Below, piece after piece: positions 34,320 through 46,694 of a DNA stretch of 64,000 nt; position 1 is the stretch's first letter, and every line of letters begins with the position of its first letter. The DNA is from Neolentinus lepideus HHB14362 ss-1 (Eukaryota; Basidiomycota; Agaricomycetes; Gloeophyllales; Gloeophyllaceae): assembly GCA_001632425.1 (NCBI GenBank), contig KV425657.1:21597-85596 (forward strand). The letters are read 5' to 3'. Position numbers and translations under genes: made by a program. The notes under the pieces were generated by a model. The model worked only from the letters and a program-made list of their open reading frames with translations, was not told the DNA's origin and made no database searches.

Positions 34320-34468
34320 TTTTTGGAGGAAGTTCGATAACAAAATGCAGCGATGGGTCGGCCCTCAAGTCAGGACCGAGACAAATTAAACGCGACGTTA
34401 CGATCGCGTGACCGTGACATACGGCACCGCGATTGGTCTTTGAATATCGTTCCGGAAGAAATTCGGTG

Positions 34469-35916
34469 GTAAGTTACCGGGAGGTAAATAACTGGTAAGT
34501 TACCGGTAAGTTACGGTAAGTTACAGGGACCAATGTAAGTAGAGTAAGTTATTGTTCACGGCTTTCCAAGGACGAGATCTAGAGTCACATCAAATCTGGC
34601 CTGGTTCCAACCTAAGTTCTAACAGCTGTAGCATACAATAGACGGGGTCTGTAAATTTAAATAAAACGGCAAATTTGTGACATTGAATATATAGTAGGTG
34701 TAGCTGCATAGCAGACGGATTATTGAGCAACCATATTAACCGACCATGGCAAGCAGAGAGACAATCCTCTGATTTGTCCCCCTGTAAACCATGGACAACA
34801 TTTTGCATACTGATGTTACTATCTGGCAAGGAAATGGGCACAAACTTAAGCTTCTTGACACACCAATATAAATCTTGTCATCCCCTCCCCGACAATAGTC
34901 CCGCAAATTATTGCCACCCTCTCACATCAGCGTCCAAGAGTTGGCCAATGCCCGTCATTGAGCAGCTGCTGGATGAGGACCAAAGTACCAACTTCACGAA
35001 GTGTCAGACTCCCATAGAAGTACAAGGTATTGGCAGATGAACCACTATCTGATATTTACCCTGCTTCTCCTGATGCGCAGGGTGAGGTTTCCGATGATTT
35101 TACTGACGAGGATAGTGCTTTGGGCTGGTTGTAAGATAGGCGACATGCAAACTCATCGACATCACGTGCGCATGACTAAGCGTGACATGTAACGGTCACG
35201 ACGCCAATTTTACGAGGTCCCTGGACCACTTGTCGGTATTTTGGCCAGAAAACATGTTTGCAGGGGTCGAAAAAAATCTGTTTTTTTCCAAAAATTTTGT
35301 CACGGCTAGAAAGTTATATAATATTGCATTTTATGTGAAACATAACTAGAACTGCAAGGAGACAAGCTTGGTCATCCAGGAGTCCAGAAGTGTGAGGCCG
35401 GGTGGGCCTGATTAAGGTTAGGAATAGCACAGCATATTACTAAATATGGACATTATGTAAGCCCGGCCAATACCCCGAAGCGCCAATATTTTCCAGTCAA
35501 AAAATCTTTTCCTCTCAGAATAGCGAAATAATGTGTTTTGTAACTCAGAAATATGGCCGGAAAAAAAACATATAAAACATTTCATAGAGACTGGCTTTTG
35601 AGAAAGTAAAACCAAGGATGCATTCATAAGGTCTCTAACTATTGTTTCTCGGTTTTACTTTGCTAAGATATTGCCTGACCCCGGAGCCTTATGCCCGACA
35701 AGAGTGTGATGGTTGAAGGTCACGTGATGTCGATGAGTTTGCATGTCGCCTATCTTAGCAGCGTTTTTGGCTTATTTACCATTTTTGACAGTTTCTTACC
35801 TTTTTTTTTACCTTTTTTACTTTTTTTGCGGTAATTTACCGCGGAGGTAACTTACTGTAAGTTACATAGGTAAACAATACCCCTGGGGACCTCGGAGTAA
35901 GTTACCAGTAAGTTAC
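34469..35916. mobile_element. About 1.45-kb element bounded by GTAAGTTAC iterations
   Basis: Left cluster: GTAAGTTAC at 34469, 34495, 34506 and 34516. Right cluster: its complement form GTAACTTAC at 35847, then GTAAGTTAC at 35857, 35897 and 35908, with the palindrome CGGTAATTTACCG at 35829-35841. No other such clusters exist in the window. Clustered sub-terminal 9-mers of this kind are often transposase-binding sites. The exact ends and any target duplication could not be fixed, and no transposase frame is inside. Confidence 0.5.
35132..35757. repeat. 37-bp perfect inverted repeat, arms 552 bp apart
   Basis: Arms at 35132-35168 and 35721-35757 are perfect reverse complements, beginning TAAGATAGGCGACATG and ending with CACGTG. 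They lie inside the GTAAGTTAC-bounded element. No direct repeats flank the arms. Confidence 0.9.
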
Positions 35917-35983
35917 TGGCCTGGGCTTTTTTTCCCGAACGCTATCGTTGAATCAAGGACCTAGGAGTAATGTTACACATGGC

Positions 35984-35999
35984 ATATATATATATATAT
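35984..35999. repeat. (TA)n microsatellite
   Basis: Eight uninterrupted AT dinucleotides between the GTAAGTTAC element and the 3' end of the alcohol dehydrogenase. Confidence 0.85.
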
Positions 36000-36040
36000 C
36001 TGCACTGTCATATAGGGAGATTCCGCCCAAAGTCGCTGTC

Positions 36041-37600
36041 TCAGTACTTCACGAGGATCCTTCCAACAAGCTTCCCTGCGTGCATTGCGGCGAAAATGCT
36101 GAACGGAACCAGGAAAGTTCAATTCTGAAACTCAGAGAGAGGTGAGATACCTACCTATTGACGCTGTCCAGTTTGCTGACATCGTAGTGGCACTTGACCT
36201 TCCCTCGTGCAGCAATATCCATTGCTTCTATGGCGTCTTGACGATCCCTTCATCAAGAACATATTAGAATGATCCAAATTCGCCCGGTCATCACATACCC
36301 AATTGCAGTTCCAATAATGTTGAGGGCCTACTCAAACGATTCAGTATCTTCTGTTCCAGTACGGCACAACGTAATAACGCGCCTTAGCGACGATTATAAC
36401 TATGGGAATATTGAATAAGTCCGTCGGCGGCATACCGACCGCAACAAGAGTGCCTCTCTGTCGTAGGTACCACACCGCTTGTTCATACGCTTTGCCCTTG
36501 AGATCACGATGTCAAAAATAGCATGGGCACATAAGGTCTTGCGTACAGATGCAGTTGTGACGATCGCAGCATGAGGTCCCAGACCATCTGTCGCATTCTT
36601 GACATCTTGTACAAGGTCCTGCGTCTCTTTGAAGTCGATGAACTTCTCTGCGCCAAGCTTGGAGCATAGTTGCTTCTTCTCTTCTCCCGTATCTGGTCAT
36701 AAGGTCATCAGGGCGACGTCGGTAGAGCGCTTTCCCGAGCTTATCATCGACTGACCAATAGCTACTACTCGAAGACCCATATACGAAGCATATTGTACGG
36801 CTTTGCCTTCATCAGCGACGATGTGGCATGCAAAGCCGTGAACGTACCAAGATGCCCTAGACCGCCACCAGCACCAGGGACGACAACCCAATTACCGGCA
36901 ATCGAATTTGCTTGTTTTAGCGCTTTCCATACTGTCAAGCCCTACAGTATATAGCGGAGGATAAGAAAAAGGACACCTTCGGGAGCTGTCTTTGCGTACC
37001 GCGCACAGAATAGAACATGCATCTTCACTGGAGATCGAGTCGGGTATGGGAGTGACATGGTCAACCCATGACACCTGATAATGGTCAGCTACGATGCGCC
37101 TGTCAAGCTTCTGCTAATCACATACGCAATATTCTTGCAGAGTTCCATCCACTCTGTACCCATGTGTTTTCTGATTGGGGCACACTGGAAGGTCACGATG
37201 TTCGTCTCAAGTCTATTCATATGACGGGTGGAAGCGAGCGCTCACTTGATTCCTCTCCCTTCCGACACATCTCACATCTCAAGCATGTCGCCGCGATCCA
37301 CTTCAAACCGACCCTGTCACCAATCTTCACGTCCGAATTCGTAGTGCCCTCTCCTATCGCTACTACTGTCCCGACTCCCTCATGTCCCGGGATACGAGGC
37401 AAGGGAGGTTGATAACTCCATTTGCCGAGTTTGGTGGTAAGATCTGTGTGGCACACACCGGACACATCCAACTTGACGAGACACTCGCCCGGCTGGAGCT
37501 CGATGGGCTGAACCACCGGCTGATCATCCCTGATGGCAAGATCTTTCCCATACTCCACAATTAATGCAGCTCTCTGCGTCTCCGGAATCGTGATCGACAT
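36041..37600 (-). CDS. Zinc-dependent alcohol dehydrogenase (MDR family)
   Basis: Ten exons: complement(36041..36098, 36155..36247, 36299..36327, 36383..36496, 36547..36692, 36756..36800, 36848..36941, 37000..37074, 37126..37184, 37246..37600), 355 aa, the usual length of tetrameric fungal ADHs. Catalytic zinc ligands are in SGVCHTD and PGHEGVG. The structural zinc loop cysteines are in [16 protein letters not shown]. The cofactor site is [17 protein letters not shown], followed by GLRVVAIDTGEEKK (acidic residue after beta-2, so NAD rather than NADP is likely). It interconverts primary alcohols and aldehydes in the cytosol; ethanol is the usual substrate. The intron between exons 7 and 8 appears to start with GC. 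A 47-bp perfect palindrome lies 148 bp upstream of the ATG. No disabling change seen. Confidence 0.9.
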
Positions 37601-37747
37601 CGTCGCGACAAGGAAGCGGAAGTTAATCAACAACCTACATACCAAGTTCTTTTAAACCACGATGGTGGTCAAAGCCAATATCCAGCATTCTCGCGGGACA
37701 TGAATAAATGCTGTCGACACGAGACTGATCGGCCAAGAGACTGATTG

Positions 37748-37794
37748 GGTCGGCTGACGATACGTGGGGACTCCCCACGTATCGTCAGCCGACC
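37748..37794. repeat. 47-bp perfect palindrome upstream of ADH
   Basis: Arms of 23 bases (37748-37770 and 37772-37794) with a single C between them. The core is TACGTGGGGACTCCCCACGTA. It could form a cruciform, bind a dimeric regulator, or be the footprint of an excised element. Nothing in the sequence decides between these. Confidence 0.95.
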
Positions 37795-38048
37795 TCGGAA
37801 TGGACCCTATCATGCGCAAGTATGATGCCCCACTAGTAGCGACAATTTAGTGAAGGTGATACCCATATGATATATCACAGCAAGTAAGGGTTCCCGTCTC
37901 ACCTTCTCTTTAGCACGACAGGAGTCTCAGGCGCTGGCATGCGTGACCCTTTGCTTCCTATTCGGATGAGTTGAACGGACGATTGTTCTGCCGCGGAAAT
38001 TCGCACTCTGACGACCGTCGACAACCGAGCAGAGAAGTCTCGCAAATA

Positions 38049-38722
38049 CTATCATGGGACGGGAGTTGCAAATGATTCCTGCAAATCACCATACAGCGTC
38101 AGCTGTGCTCAGCATTTTCATGATCAGTCTCCATAGAATCATGCAATGTCATCCTGCGAACATGATTATGATTTTTTCGCAATTTAATATCTAATGTTAC
38201 GAGTGCAGGAGAGATGCTGGGTTGTGGACGGGAGTTGCAAAAGATTTGTCACACATCAGTCACACGGCACGTCCAGACTCCGATCCGGCACAGGCTCAAA
38301 CGACATACTCCGCTTGACTGTCAACGAGCCGAGTTTGAATGTCATGTCAGGCGATGTCACGCCCTGCGCCCCGGGAGCTGCAATTCGACATCCTTAAAGG
38401 TCCTCAAGGACTTTTATGCTTATCGGGTTGGTTATTTAGACAGAAGAACAGTAGATAAAACTATCCCAAACTTGATTTTGATGTAAATGCGTATTATACC
38501 GGAGAGATCTCTTGTTTACATGCTGCAATCAGTATTGTGGCTCAGGTATCTCGACCAGCAATCCTTACCACACATGTTTTTCTTTGATTTTACTCCATGA
38601 ACAGTATATCCTAGCCTATATCTATGCATCTGTGGTGGTCCCAAATTTTTTCGCTCAGTGTGGACGGTGTAGTAGGGGTTGGGACGGGAGTTGCAAATTT
38701 TGCAACTCCCGTCCCATGATAG
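38049..38722. mobile_element. 674-bp TA-flanked element with 24-bp perfect terminal inverted repeats
   Basis: Terminal arms 38049-38072 and 38699-38722 are perfect reverse complements, beginning CTATCATGGGACGGGAG, and TA dinucleotides flank both ends (38047-38048, 38723-38724). TA duplication and this size fit a Tc1/mariner-type MITE. The core word GGGACGGGAGTTGCAAA also occurs at 38681-38697, directly before the right arm, making a 35-bp palindrome there (38681-38715), and in a variant at about 38227. No transposase frame is inside. Confidence 0.8.
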
Positions 38723-39133
38723 TAGATCAGAGTAATATATACCCAGAAAATGTGAGATAGGCAAGAAGGTAGAACGGGTATTTGGCCCGAAAGTTTACCG
38801 GATATAATGTTCTCTTGCAATCGACATGGCTGAGTCGACGGACATATAGCTTCAGGAACCAGCAGAGGCCTCAGGCCTCAGGTCTGAATCGCGCGTACGG
38901 TATCCATACCTTTATTTAATAGGCGAAAGAACGGGAACTTGCCGGACAATTGATTAACCATATGCACGTGATCCAGACGCGTTTGTTTGGTTTGCTCGCG
39001 TTAAGTGCCTCTTTCTCTACCCTGCCGATGGTTATACCAATTATTGTCTTACGTCTTTTACGCTCATTTGACTAGTCACTCACTATCACTATCATCTTAC
39101 GACACACCATTATCAATTCGACTCGCAAACACC

Positions 39134-40198
39134 ATGTATTCTCTGTCGATGAGATTCGTACGCAACCACGACACCCAGCCCAGCTCGTCTGATGTGCCGA
39201 AAACCCGAGGGCGACGTGCGTCTTGGCTTGCGAAGGCTCTGTCACGGAAGGCGTCTCCAACTGTCTCACTGGTTAACACGAGCGCGTCATGCTCGACTAC
39301 TTCGGGCAGTCCGTTATCAGCTATTGCGATGCCCGGAATTGTCTTTCAGGCGCCGAAGAGCTCTGTACCCTTTCCGTCAGCACCAATTCCCCTTCCATAT
39401 GCTAACAGAACATCTTCCCAAGTCCATCATTCGTCGACAAAGCGTAAACCATTTCCACCATACACTCTTGACGACTTAAACGACCTGGAGTCGGATGACA
39501 AACCCATCACAGTTTCGCCTTCTGCAAACTCGCCTCCATGGCATATTCAGCTTCATCGTCGACGGCGAGCGCAGTCATGCCTGGTGCAGACCTACTTTCA
39601 CGACCAGAACAAGGAGGTCATCTCTCCGCGACTGCCCCTGCGTACTCGTAAAGACCGGCCTCGAGATAGGGCCATGAGCGACAGCATCCCACCTGGCATC
39701 AGTACTCCCAAACCGGTTATTCGACAGCCGAAGGCACGTAAAGCCAACAGAAAACACGCAGAGATGTACTTCCTCGCTGCGGTGTACCGCAGCATCAAGT
39801 GGTTTGTCGAGTACCGTGGACACGAACCGAGACGGCTCGCTCCAAGGGCTGACGTAATGAATGAGCAGGACAAGCTGTTTCTTGTCCGGCTTCATGACAA
39901 CCTCCTCTTGCAAGGCTGCCAACCGACGCTTCTCAACGTGTGTCCTTCCCCTGAACCGTCCTTTCTGTACTCCAGCTCCCAGCTATCCTTGTCCGATCTG
40001 GATCCCCCATCTTCACCGATGCTAGGCGCGGCACCTCCTGCGTCGTCTCCTGAAGTCTTGACGCCTCCGCAAGTCGTCGCATCGCTCATCTTGCGCCATC
40101 GTGACCGCGCAGCTGTTCGCCCTCGGTCTTCCTCTCCCGCTGGTCGGGTTGCGAGAGGCACTTCGCCTTTGCGAGACTGCGTCGTGGTGCTCTCATGA
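39134..40198 (+). CDS. Hypothetical protein, Ser/Pro-rich with basic patches
   Basis: Single exon, 354 aa. I chose the ATG at 39134 (MYSLSMRFVRNH) because the frame's further upstream extension has no ATG. Residues 1-200 are Ser/Pro/Thr-rich with basic clusters (KTRGRR, HRRRRAQS). Residues about 210-265 look conserved and helical: PKARKANRKHAEMYFLAAVYRSIKWFVEYRG, then EQDKLFLVRLHDNLLLQGC. The tail is disordered. No known family recognised. Codon use is strong and the frame is intact, so it is likely a real gene. Confidence 0.6.
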   Translation: MYSLSMRFVRNHDTQPSSSDVPKTRGRRASWLAKALSRKASPTVSLVNTSASCSTTSGSPLSAIAMPGIVFQAPKSSVPFPSAPIPLPYANRTSSQVHHSSTKRKPFPPYTLDDLNDLESDDKPITVSPSANSPPWHIQLHRRRRAQSCLVQTYFHDQNKEVISPRLPLRTRKDRPRDRAMSDSIPPGISTPKPVIRQPKARKANRKHAEMYFLAAVYRSIKWFVEYRGHEPRRLAPRADVMNEQDKLFLVRLHDNLLLQGCQPTLLNVCPSPEPSFLYSSSQLSLSDLDPPSSPMLGAAPPASSPEVLTPPQVVASLILRHRDRAAVRPRSSSPAGRVARGTSPLRDCVVVLS

Positions 40199-42876
40199 GC
40201 TGGAGAACAGACCCTCAATGCCACCGTTGCGATGCTTTTTTACGAAGTCCCTTATGTCGCAATTACGTCGACACGAAACAACGACATCCGTCCTACATGG
40301 CCTTTTCGAAGACACTTCCCCTCCTGACGCCTTCGCTACACTGCTGCACCTCGTTCCTTTGAATGCTAATGCCAGACGGACAATATTGTAGCGCTAGACT
40401 CTGTATATCACCCGCAGGCCCGGCAATTGGATATGTTTATTATTGATCTATAATATATAGATGTGTTTGTGTCCTCCGTGTCAAGCCAATTGTTTACCCT
40501 CGCGACTTCTTGATTGCCTGTTCCTCTGGTTTCCTTTGTTCTCGCCATCCTTCGACCTTTGCAGGAATGGAGTCACCCTAATCGAAGTATCGCTTATCAG
40601 AATCACACGGGCCAGGGCTCAAGCCTACTTACCATCTCACGCACGAAACGAAGTATCTCAATCTAATGGATGCGGGGTCGCGCGGAGTCGACAACTGCGC
40701 AGCGAGTCGTGTAGGTCCACTGGACACCTCCCACACTTCCTTGAATGTTATCTCGTGTGGTGCCCTCGTCTGTGTAGCAGGAGAACTCAACCCAGTACAC
40801 ATCTGTTTTGCCAGCTCTCATGCATCATGACTTGTGGGTATCCTGAAGGTTCGAACGACATTACCATATATGTGAACTCCCCTGGGACGTATACACAGGT
40901 AGCTGTTTCTTCAACCGAAACAGACAACATTGTGTACACTAGGTGTGTCGTCTGATTGCTATGAGCAGAACTGAGAGACAGCAACGTTAGGGAACTTATC
41001 GCGCCGAGCAAATGCTTGGTTTTCGGCAGCAAAAGCATGAAACTCTTTGGCCAGCTCTTTGGCATCCTTCAGTGCGACCAATCTCAGCTTGGACAACTCT
41101 TCTACAACCCTGAGTACTGAGTAACTGCCACGATAACAAAACAATCAAGCCGAGTCTAACAAAGCGAACAGCTCAAACAGCCAAATCAAAGACGTCTACT
41201 GGCGCCACCTCCATATAAGATAGTTGCTTGTCTACTAAGTCGCACACGGATTCATAGCGTAGAAAATGCAATACTGGCAGATAGTTCACAAAAATATTGC
41301 ACAAGAAAGATAGTATACCAAGGAGTATTTTATGTCAAAATGGGGGGAATATGTGTGATAACGAGAGAGCAGGGACAAAATTATTGGGCGAGGGACTACA
41401 AATCCGATTCTGTATTTACTTTGTAGTCATCACTACAGCCGGAGAATGAATCGGTGATCGAAAATTGGAGTAAAGACTACAAACATACCAATCTCACGGT
41501 AACTCGGCATTGACGTTCCTACGGCGCCTAAATAGTGTACGATCTGAAGTCCATCGAATTATGTAGAGCGACTGAGCGATTTCACAATTCCCAGCTTTCT
41601 GTCGCCGGTACCTTGTCCTTCCACCATCCCCTCTGTTCCCATCAGGCATTCCAAACACGGCTAGGGCCCAGCGACATGTCGCGGAAGTAGATTGGGATGT
41701 GTCACGATGCTTGACGTTGGTCAGCGCTGACATGGGTGTGTGAATACTAGTTGTTCTAATGGTGTCTTCCCCCCGCCACATTAATCTGGTGATTGTCAAG
41801 AGTCATATGTACACACAATTCTGTGCAATAGAGCGGTGTCTGGATCTCGGAGCTTGTGATAGATATGTCCTGAGATTACAGCAGGCCATGGATTCGGAGG
41901 TATGTCAAATATGCATTGCTTTGATGAGCAACAAGTCCGAGCTACAAAAGGGATTCCAAAGCCTTTAAATCGTCGCTAATATCAAAGGTAAGCACCTTAC
42001 GACACGGGCATGCATGTTTGGCAAGTTTGTCTTTCTATGTTGCTCCTCGGAAACGAAGCTAAATGCTTCGCGCTATCCCTTTCCAGGTACAATAGTCTCC
42101 GGGATGAGATTTATCGATTGAACAGCTTAGGGTTATATTAAACCTACTAGTATATATCCAGAAACGAAATCCTCAAGATAGCCTGTAGTAGAAGTATGCA
42201 ACAGGTATTTAGACCCTCAAGCAATCACCTCATAATATGGCATATTCATCATCATTTATAGCGGGCCACGTGCAACCAGTGATAATTTCGCAGCCTGAGG
42301 CGATATATACTATTCAGAAAACACATATTAACCTCAGTCTGCTTTCTTTGATCTATTTCTGACGAAGACATAAACTGCAAGCACTTTCCTCCTTTCTGTT
42401 GTCTTTATCAGCGCCAGGGCGGTTTCGAAGGTCTTGCTAATGCGCCATATCCTGGCTTGGGGAGGGGATCGAGGAACTATGTCTGATAGGCATTTGCGTG
42501 TCGTTCGTCTGACGGGCACCCTCAAAACGCAGAGAGCACATCTTCGGCCCCCCTACGTACTATCTACCGTCCTCGAAAGCATAATCTTAGGTACGGCTTC
42601 GACGGGTCGCAGCATGGCTTTACCATCACATGCCCTGATTTTACCGACTAGGCAAGACGTGGGGACTCGTCGGAGCTCGGTTGGGACGCGTAAGGTGGGA
42701 CGCGAACACGGAGAATCTTCGGATACACGCTCTTCACGAGGGGAGACTGAGCCGACCCGAGCATGGTATGTACATATAACAGGGAGCTGAACAATACCTT
42801 CCGTATATAATTTCCCGCTTTGACTCCTACAGCAAGCGAGAAATAGACCTACAAGAATCTACCGGTGAAAGACGTC
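40199..42876. other. 2.7 kb with no supported gene
   Basis: The only coding-like piece is on the minus strand at about 40960-41140 (VVEELSKLRLVALKDAKELAKEFHAFAAENQAFARRD), a charged helix of unknown origin without linkable neighbours. ACTACAAA words recur at 41396, 41474 and nearby. The last part is the GH3 upstream region. Confidence 0.35.
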
Positions 42877-45800
42877 ATGCCTCCCTCAGACTTTGCGAAG
42901 GCAGATATCACGCAGGTCGTTGACAGTTTGACCACGGACGAGGCCATTTCACTGACGGCGGGTGTTGGATTCTGGCATACGCATGAGGTGTCCAGACTAG
43001 GGATTCCAGCAATCAAGGTACGCGGGCTCTAGTACAAGGGTATGGGATTCGTTCATTGATACACAGCTGTAGGTTAGCGATGGGCCAAACGGTGCGTCTG
43101 AACCCTTGAAGACGTCAGCATAGTTTCATTATCCTTGCCATCATTTCAGGCATACGTGGAAATCATTTCTTTATGGGTACACCTGCGAAGTGTCTTCCTG
43201 TGAGTTTCGCGACGATTTGCCCACCAGAATCAATTATCAAAGTCTGTCCCAGTCTGCAACCGGTCTCGGTGCCACATGGGATACGAAACTAATTGAGCAA
43301 GTCGGACTCAATCTCCTTGCCCCGGAGTCTAAACTCAGGGCGGCATCGGTTGTTTTGGGTCCGACGTGCAACATTCAGAGGGTAAGAACCTCTTGCGTAT
43401 TGTATCGTTGTGTGATTCAATTGTGGCTTTTCTACTAGAACCCTCTTGGCGGGCGGGTAAGCTGATGAACACCGACCGAGATCCGCAGCTGACACGATCG
43501 ATTGATTAGAGTTTCGAGAGTTTCTCTGAAGATCCCCATCTATCTGGCATGATTGCTGCGGCGTACACCAAGGGCGTTCAAGATGGCGGTATCGGTATCT
43601 GTATCAAGCATTTCGTGTAAGTCGTCCTTGTTTGGGCTTTTGCCGATAACTGAGTCGATGTTCTACAGGTGTAACGACAAGGAAAATGACAGGATGGCAT
43701 ACGATAGCATTCTGTCGGAACGAGCTTTAAGGGAAATCTACCTGATGCCCTTTATGCTCGCACAGAAGTATGCAAAGCCTTGGTCCTTCATGACAGCGTC
43801 AGTGCCTTTGGTCCTCGCTTGCGTCTTACTGTTTACGCCAATATATATAGATACAACCGCGTCAACGGTACGCACTGCTCTGAGAACCCACATCTCATTA
43901 AGGATATTTTGCGCGGAGAATGGGGTTTCGACGGCCTGGTCATGAGCGACTGGTTCGGCATCTACAGCATCGACCATGCGATCAACGCGGGGCTCGACCT
44001 TGAGATGCCAGGCACGAATAAGTGGCGCATACTCGATCTAATGAATCGGTCAATTGGCTCGCGCAAGATCATGACGCGCACGGTAAAGGAGCGCGCGAAG
44101 AAGGTGCTCGAGCTCGTGCAGAGGTGTGCGCAGGGTGCACCAGAGGTGCTGGATGGTGACAAGCTTGAGTACACGAGGGAGAGCGAGGAGGATAAGGTGC
44201 TGATGCGGAGGGTCGCGGCGGAGGCGATTGTGCTGCTGAAGAACGAGAAGGGCCTTCTTCCTCTTGATAAAAGTAAGCTAAAGAAGGTCGCTATCGTTGG
44301 TGGCAATGCGAAGGCTGCTGTGCTCTCTGGTGGTGGATCTGCAGCTTTGAAACCGTCGTACTTTGTTTCGCCATACGACGGAATCGTGAACGCCCTAGGT
44401 GACAATGTACAGGTTACATTCAACGAAGGCGCGCGCAGTACGTCCATGATTTCCCTCTCCATTTCTGAGGAATTCGTCTGACCTTGACAATAGCGTACAT
44501 GACTATGCCGTCGCTCGACTACGATCTCTTCACGGAATCGGGTGAAAGAGGATGGATGGGGTACTGGCATACTCACGAAGACGACAATAGTTTAGTTCCG
44601 ATCGAGCAGCCCATTGAGACCCGTCTCATTGATGAAACGAGGGTTTTCATCGGCACATCTTATCCCAAGGGCATCACATGGAAGTGGACCATGTGTTTGC
44701 GAGGAAAGCTCCGGCCAAGACCGTACGACTGCAACTTCGAGTTCGGCTTGACCGTTGCTGGGAGAGCCAAGGTCAGGTTTACTCCCCTTTCATGCCGCCA
44801 GTCGTTGACAGATGTGCCCTAGTTGTACGTTGATGGCAACCTCGTCATTGACAACTGGACTCGCCAGCGGCGCGGCGAATACTTCTTCGGAGTTGGAACC
44901 GTTGAGGAGAGAGGCATCTACCCTCTAAAAGCCGGTGTCGCTCACGACATCTATGTCGAGTTCTGCAACGTTCGCGGACCTGCGGATGGCGACGAGGACG
45001 AGGCCGTCATGGACTCGAACCCAGGCGTACGCCTTGGTGGGGCAGAGGTCGAAGACCCCGAGGAGCAGATGCAGAAGGCAGTCGAGTTGGCAAAGGACGC
45101 CGATGTAGTCATTGCTGTGGTGGGTCTGAACGCAGACTGGGAAACAGAGGGTTACGACAGGACGACGCTGGCTTTGCCGGGGCGAACAGACGAGCTGGTT
45201 GAAAAGGTTAACAAAGCGAATCCCAACACGATTGTTGTGAACCAATCGGTACGTAGCCGCTCCTTCCCGTCTTTCACGTGGCTGACTTGTCGTATGTCTA
45301 GGGCTCTTCTGTTCTGTTTCCTTGGGCGGATTCAGTCGACACTATCGTACAATCTTGGTATCTGGGGAACGCCACTGGTGATGCCATTGCCGACGTCCTT
45401 TTCGGCAAGGTGAATCCCTCAGGCAAATTATCGCTAACGTTCCCTAAGCGGATTGAGGACTTACCAACGCATGGTCATTTCATGTCGGAAAACGGAAAGG
45501 TAATGTGGCATTCCTTTTGGCGCTGCGGATGAGCCGACGAGCGTGATTTTAGGTCCGTTACGGAGAGGACTTGTTCGTGGTAAGTTTCCATGAAGGAGCT
45601 ACGGTGCAATGCAGGTTTCTAACCGCTCGGTCAGGGTTACAAACATTTCGCCCATCGCAAGATTACTCCTGCCTTTGCTTTCGGGTATGACCCATTAGTT
45701 TTAGACAGGTTACATCATAGACTGATCACATACACCTTAGCCATGGTCTGTCGTATTCGACATTCTCCTACGACGATCTTACGCTCTCGAAGCCGACTAT

Positions 45801-46152
45801 TGCCAACGGTGACTTCAATCTCACCGCTACGGTCACGGTCAGCAACAAAAGCAATATCTCCGGAGCGGAAGTCGTTCAGTTATACGTCACCTTGCAAACG
45901 CAGGTTGATCCAGGACTCACACAAGTGCCACTGATGCTGAAGACCTTCGCCAAGGTCCCGATAGCTGCGGGTAAGAGCGAGAAAGTGCAGCTTCACCTGG
46001 ATAAATATGCTGTATCATACTTCGAGGATAGGATCGACCGCTGGGTCGTCGATAAGGGCGAGTATACGGTTCGCATAGGGCCAAGCAGCGATATCTTACC
46101 GCTGCTGAAGACATTCAAAATTGAGAGAGGATTCGAGTGGTCCGGCCTTTGA
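42877..46152 (+). CDS. GH3 beta-glucosidase with PA14 domain, intracellular type
   Basis: Fourteen exons: join(42877..43017, 43073..43091, 43150..43199, 43253..43381, 43439..43456, 43510..43616, 43669..43797, 43851..44437, 44494..44771, 44823..45248, 45302..45499, 45553..45579, 45635..45684, 45741..46152), 856 aa. The N-terminal GH3 barrel includes [39 protein letters not shown] and GLVMSDW, where D231 is the expected nucleophile. After the start of the alpha/beta sandwich a PA14 insert (about 395-560) contains [14 protein letters not shown] and [12 protein letters not shown]. Next come [37 protein letters not shown] and a fibronectin-III-like end. There is no signal peptide, so it probably cleaves imported cellobiose or other beta-glucosides in the cytosol. 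Length and domain order are normal for PA14-type fungal GH3. Confidence 0.92.
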
Positions 46153-46694
46153 GGTGCCACAGATAGAGGCGGATAGAACACGTTAATACCCTTGTACTAT
46201 AGTGCCAGGGCTCTGAGACGGCACACAAAGATTCTATCACAAGTGCTCTATAGGTATAGGAAGTAGAGATGAGAATTTACAGAGGACGAATCTAGTGTCC
46301 GAACTCTATGAGATTCTGTCCTCAATAATCTCGATCGAGAGGATCACGAGCCTAAAATTGCCGTGCAGCGCAGCGGCCCTCTTTCACTAGCATTGACTAT
46401 CCCCGACTCCCACGGTAAGTGGGGGAGGGTTTTGTCAGGGAGAAACGTGCGTCTCACCTATACGCGCGAGTATTCCGTGTGAAGAACTCGCTCAAGTTCG
46501 CTACGCAGTCATCCCGACTATCTCCGTCGTCTCATCGCTCGTCCTCGCTGTTGTGCTTTCCATCCGCAGATAGTGAACCGGAGATCTTCTGAGATTTTGC
46601 ATTCCTCGTATTTACTATACAATGTACAATAACGTTGAAAATCTACGCGTGCAATTTCTCACTCGTACGGAGTCGGGGACTGGCGCTTGCGCCG
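46153..46694. other. 3' flank of GH3 gene and unique DNA
   Basis: No gene recognised up to the target duplication of transposon copy C (46686-46694). Confidence 0.35.

Noticed and set aside
43962..44576. 204-codon minus-strand frame
   Set aside because: It is antisense to the GH3 exon carrying the nucleophile motif.
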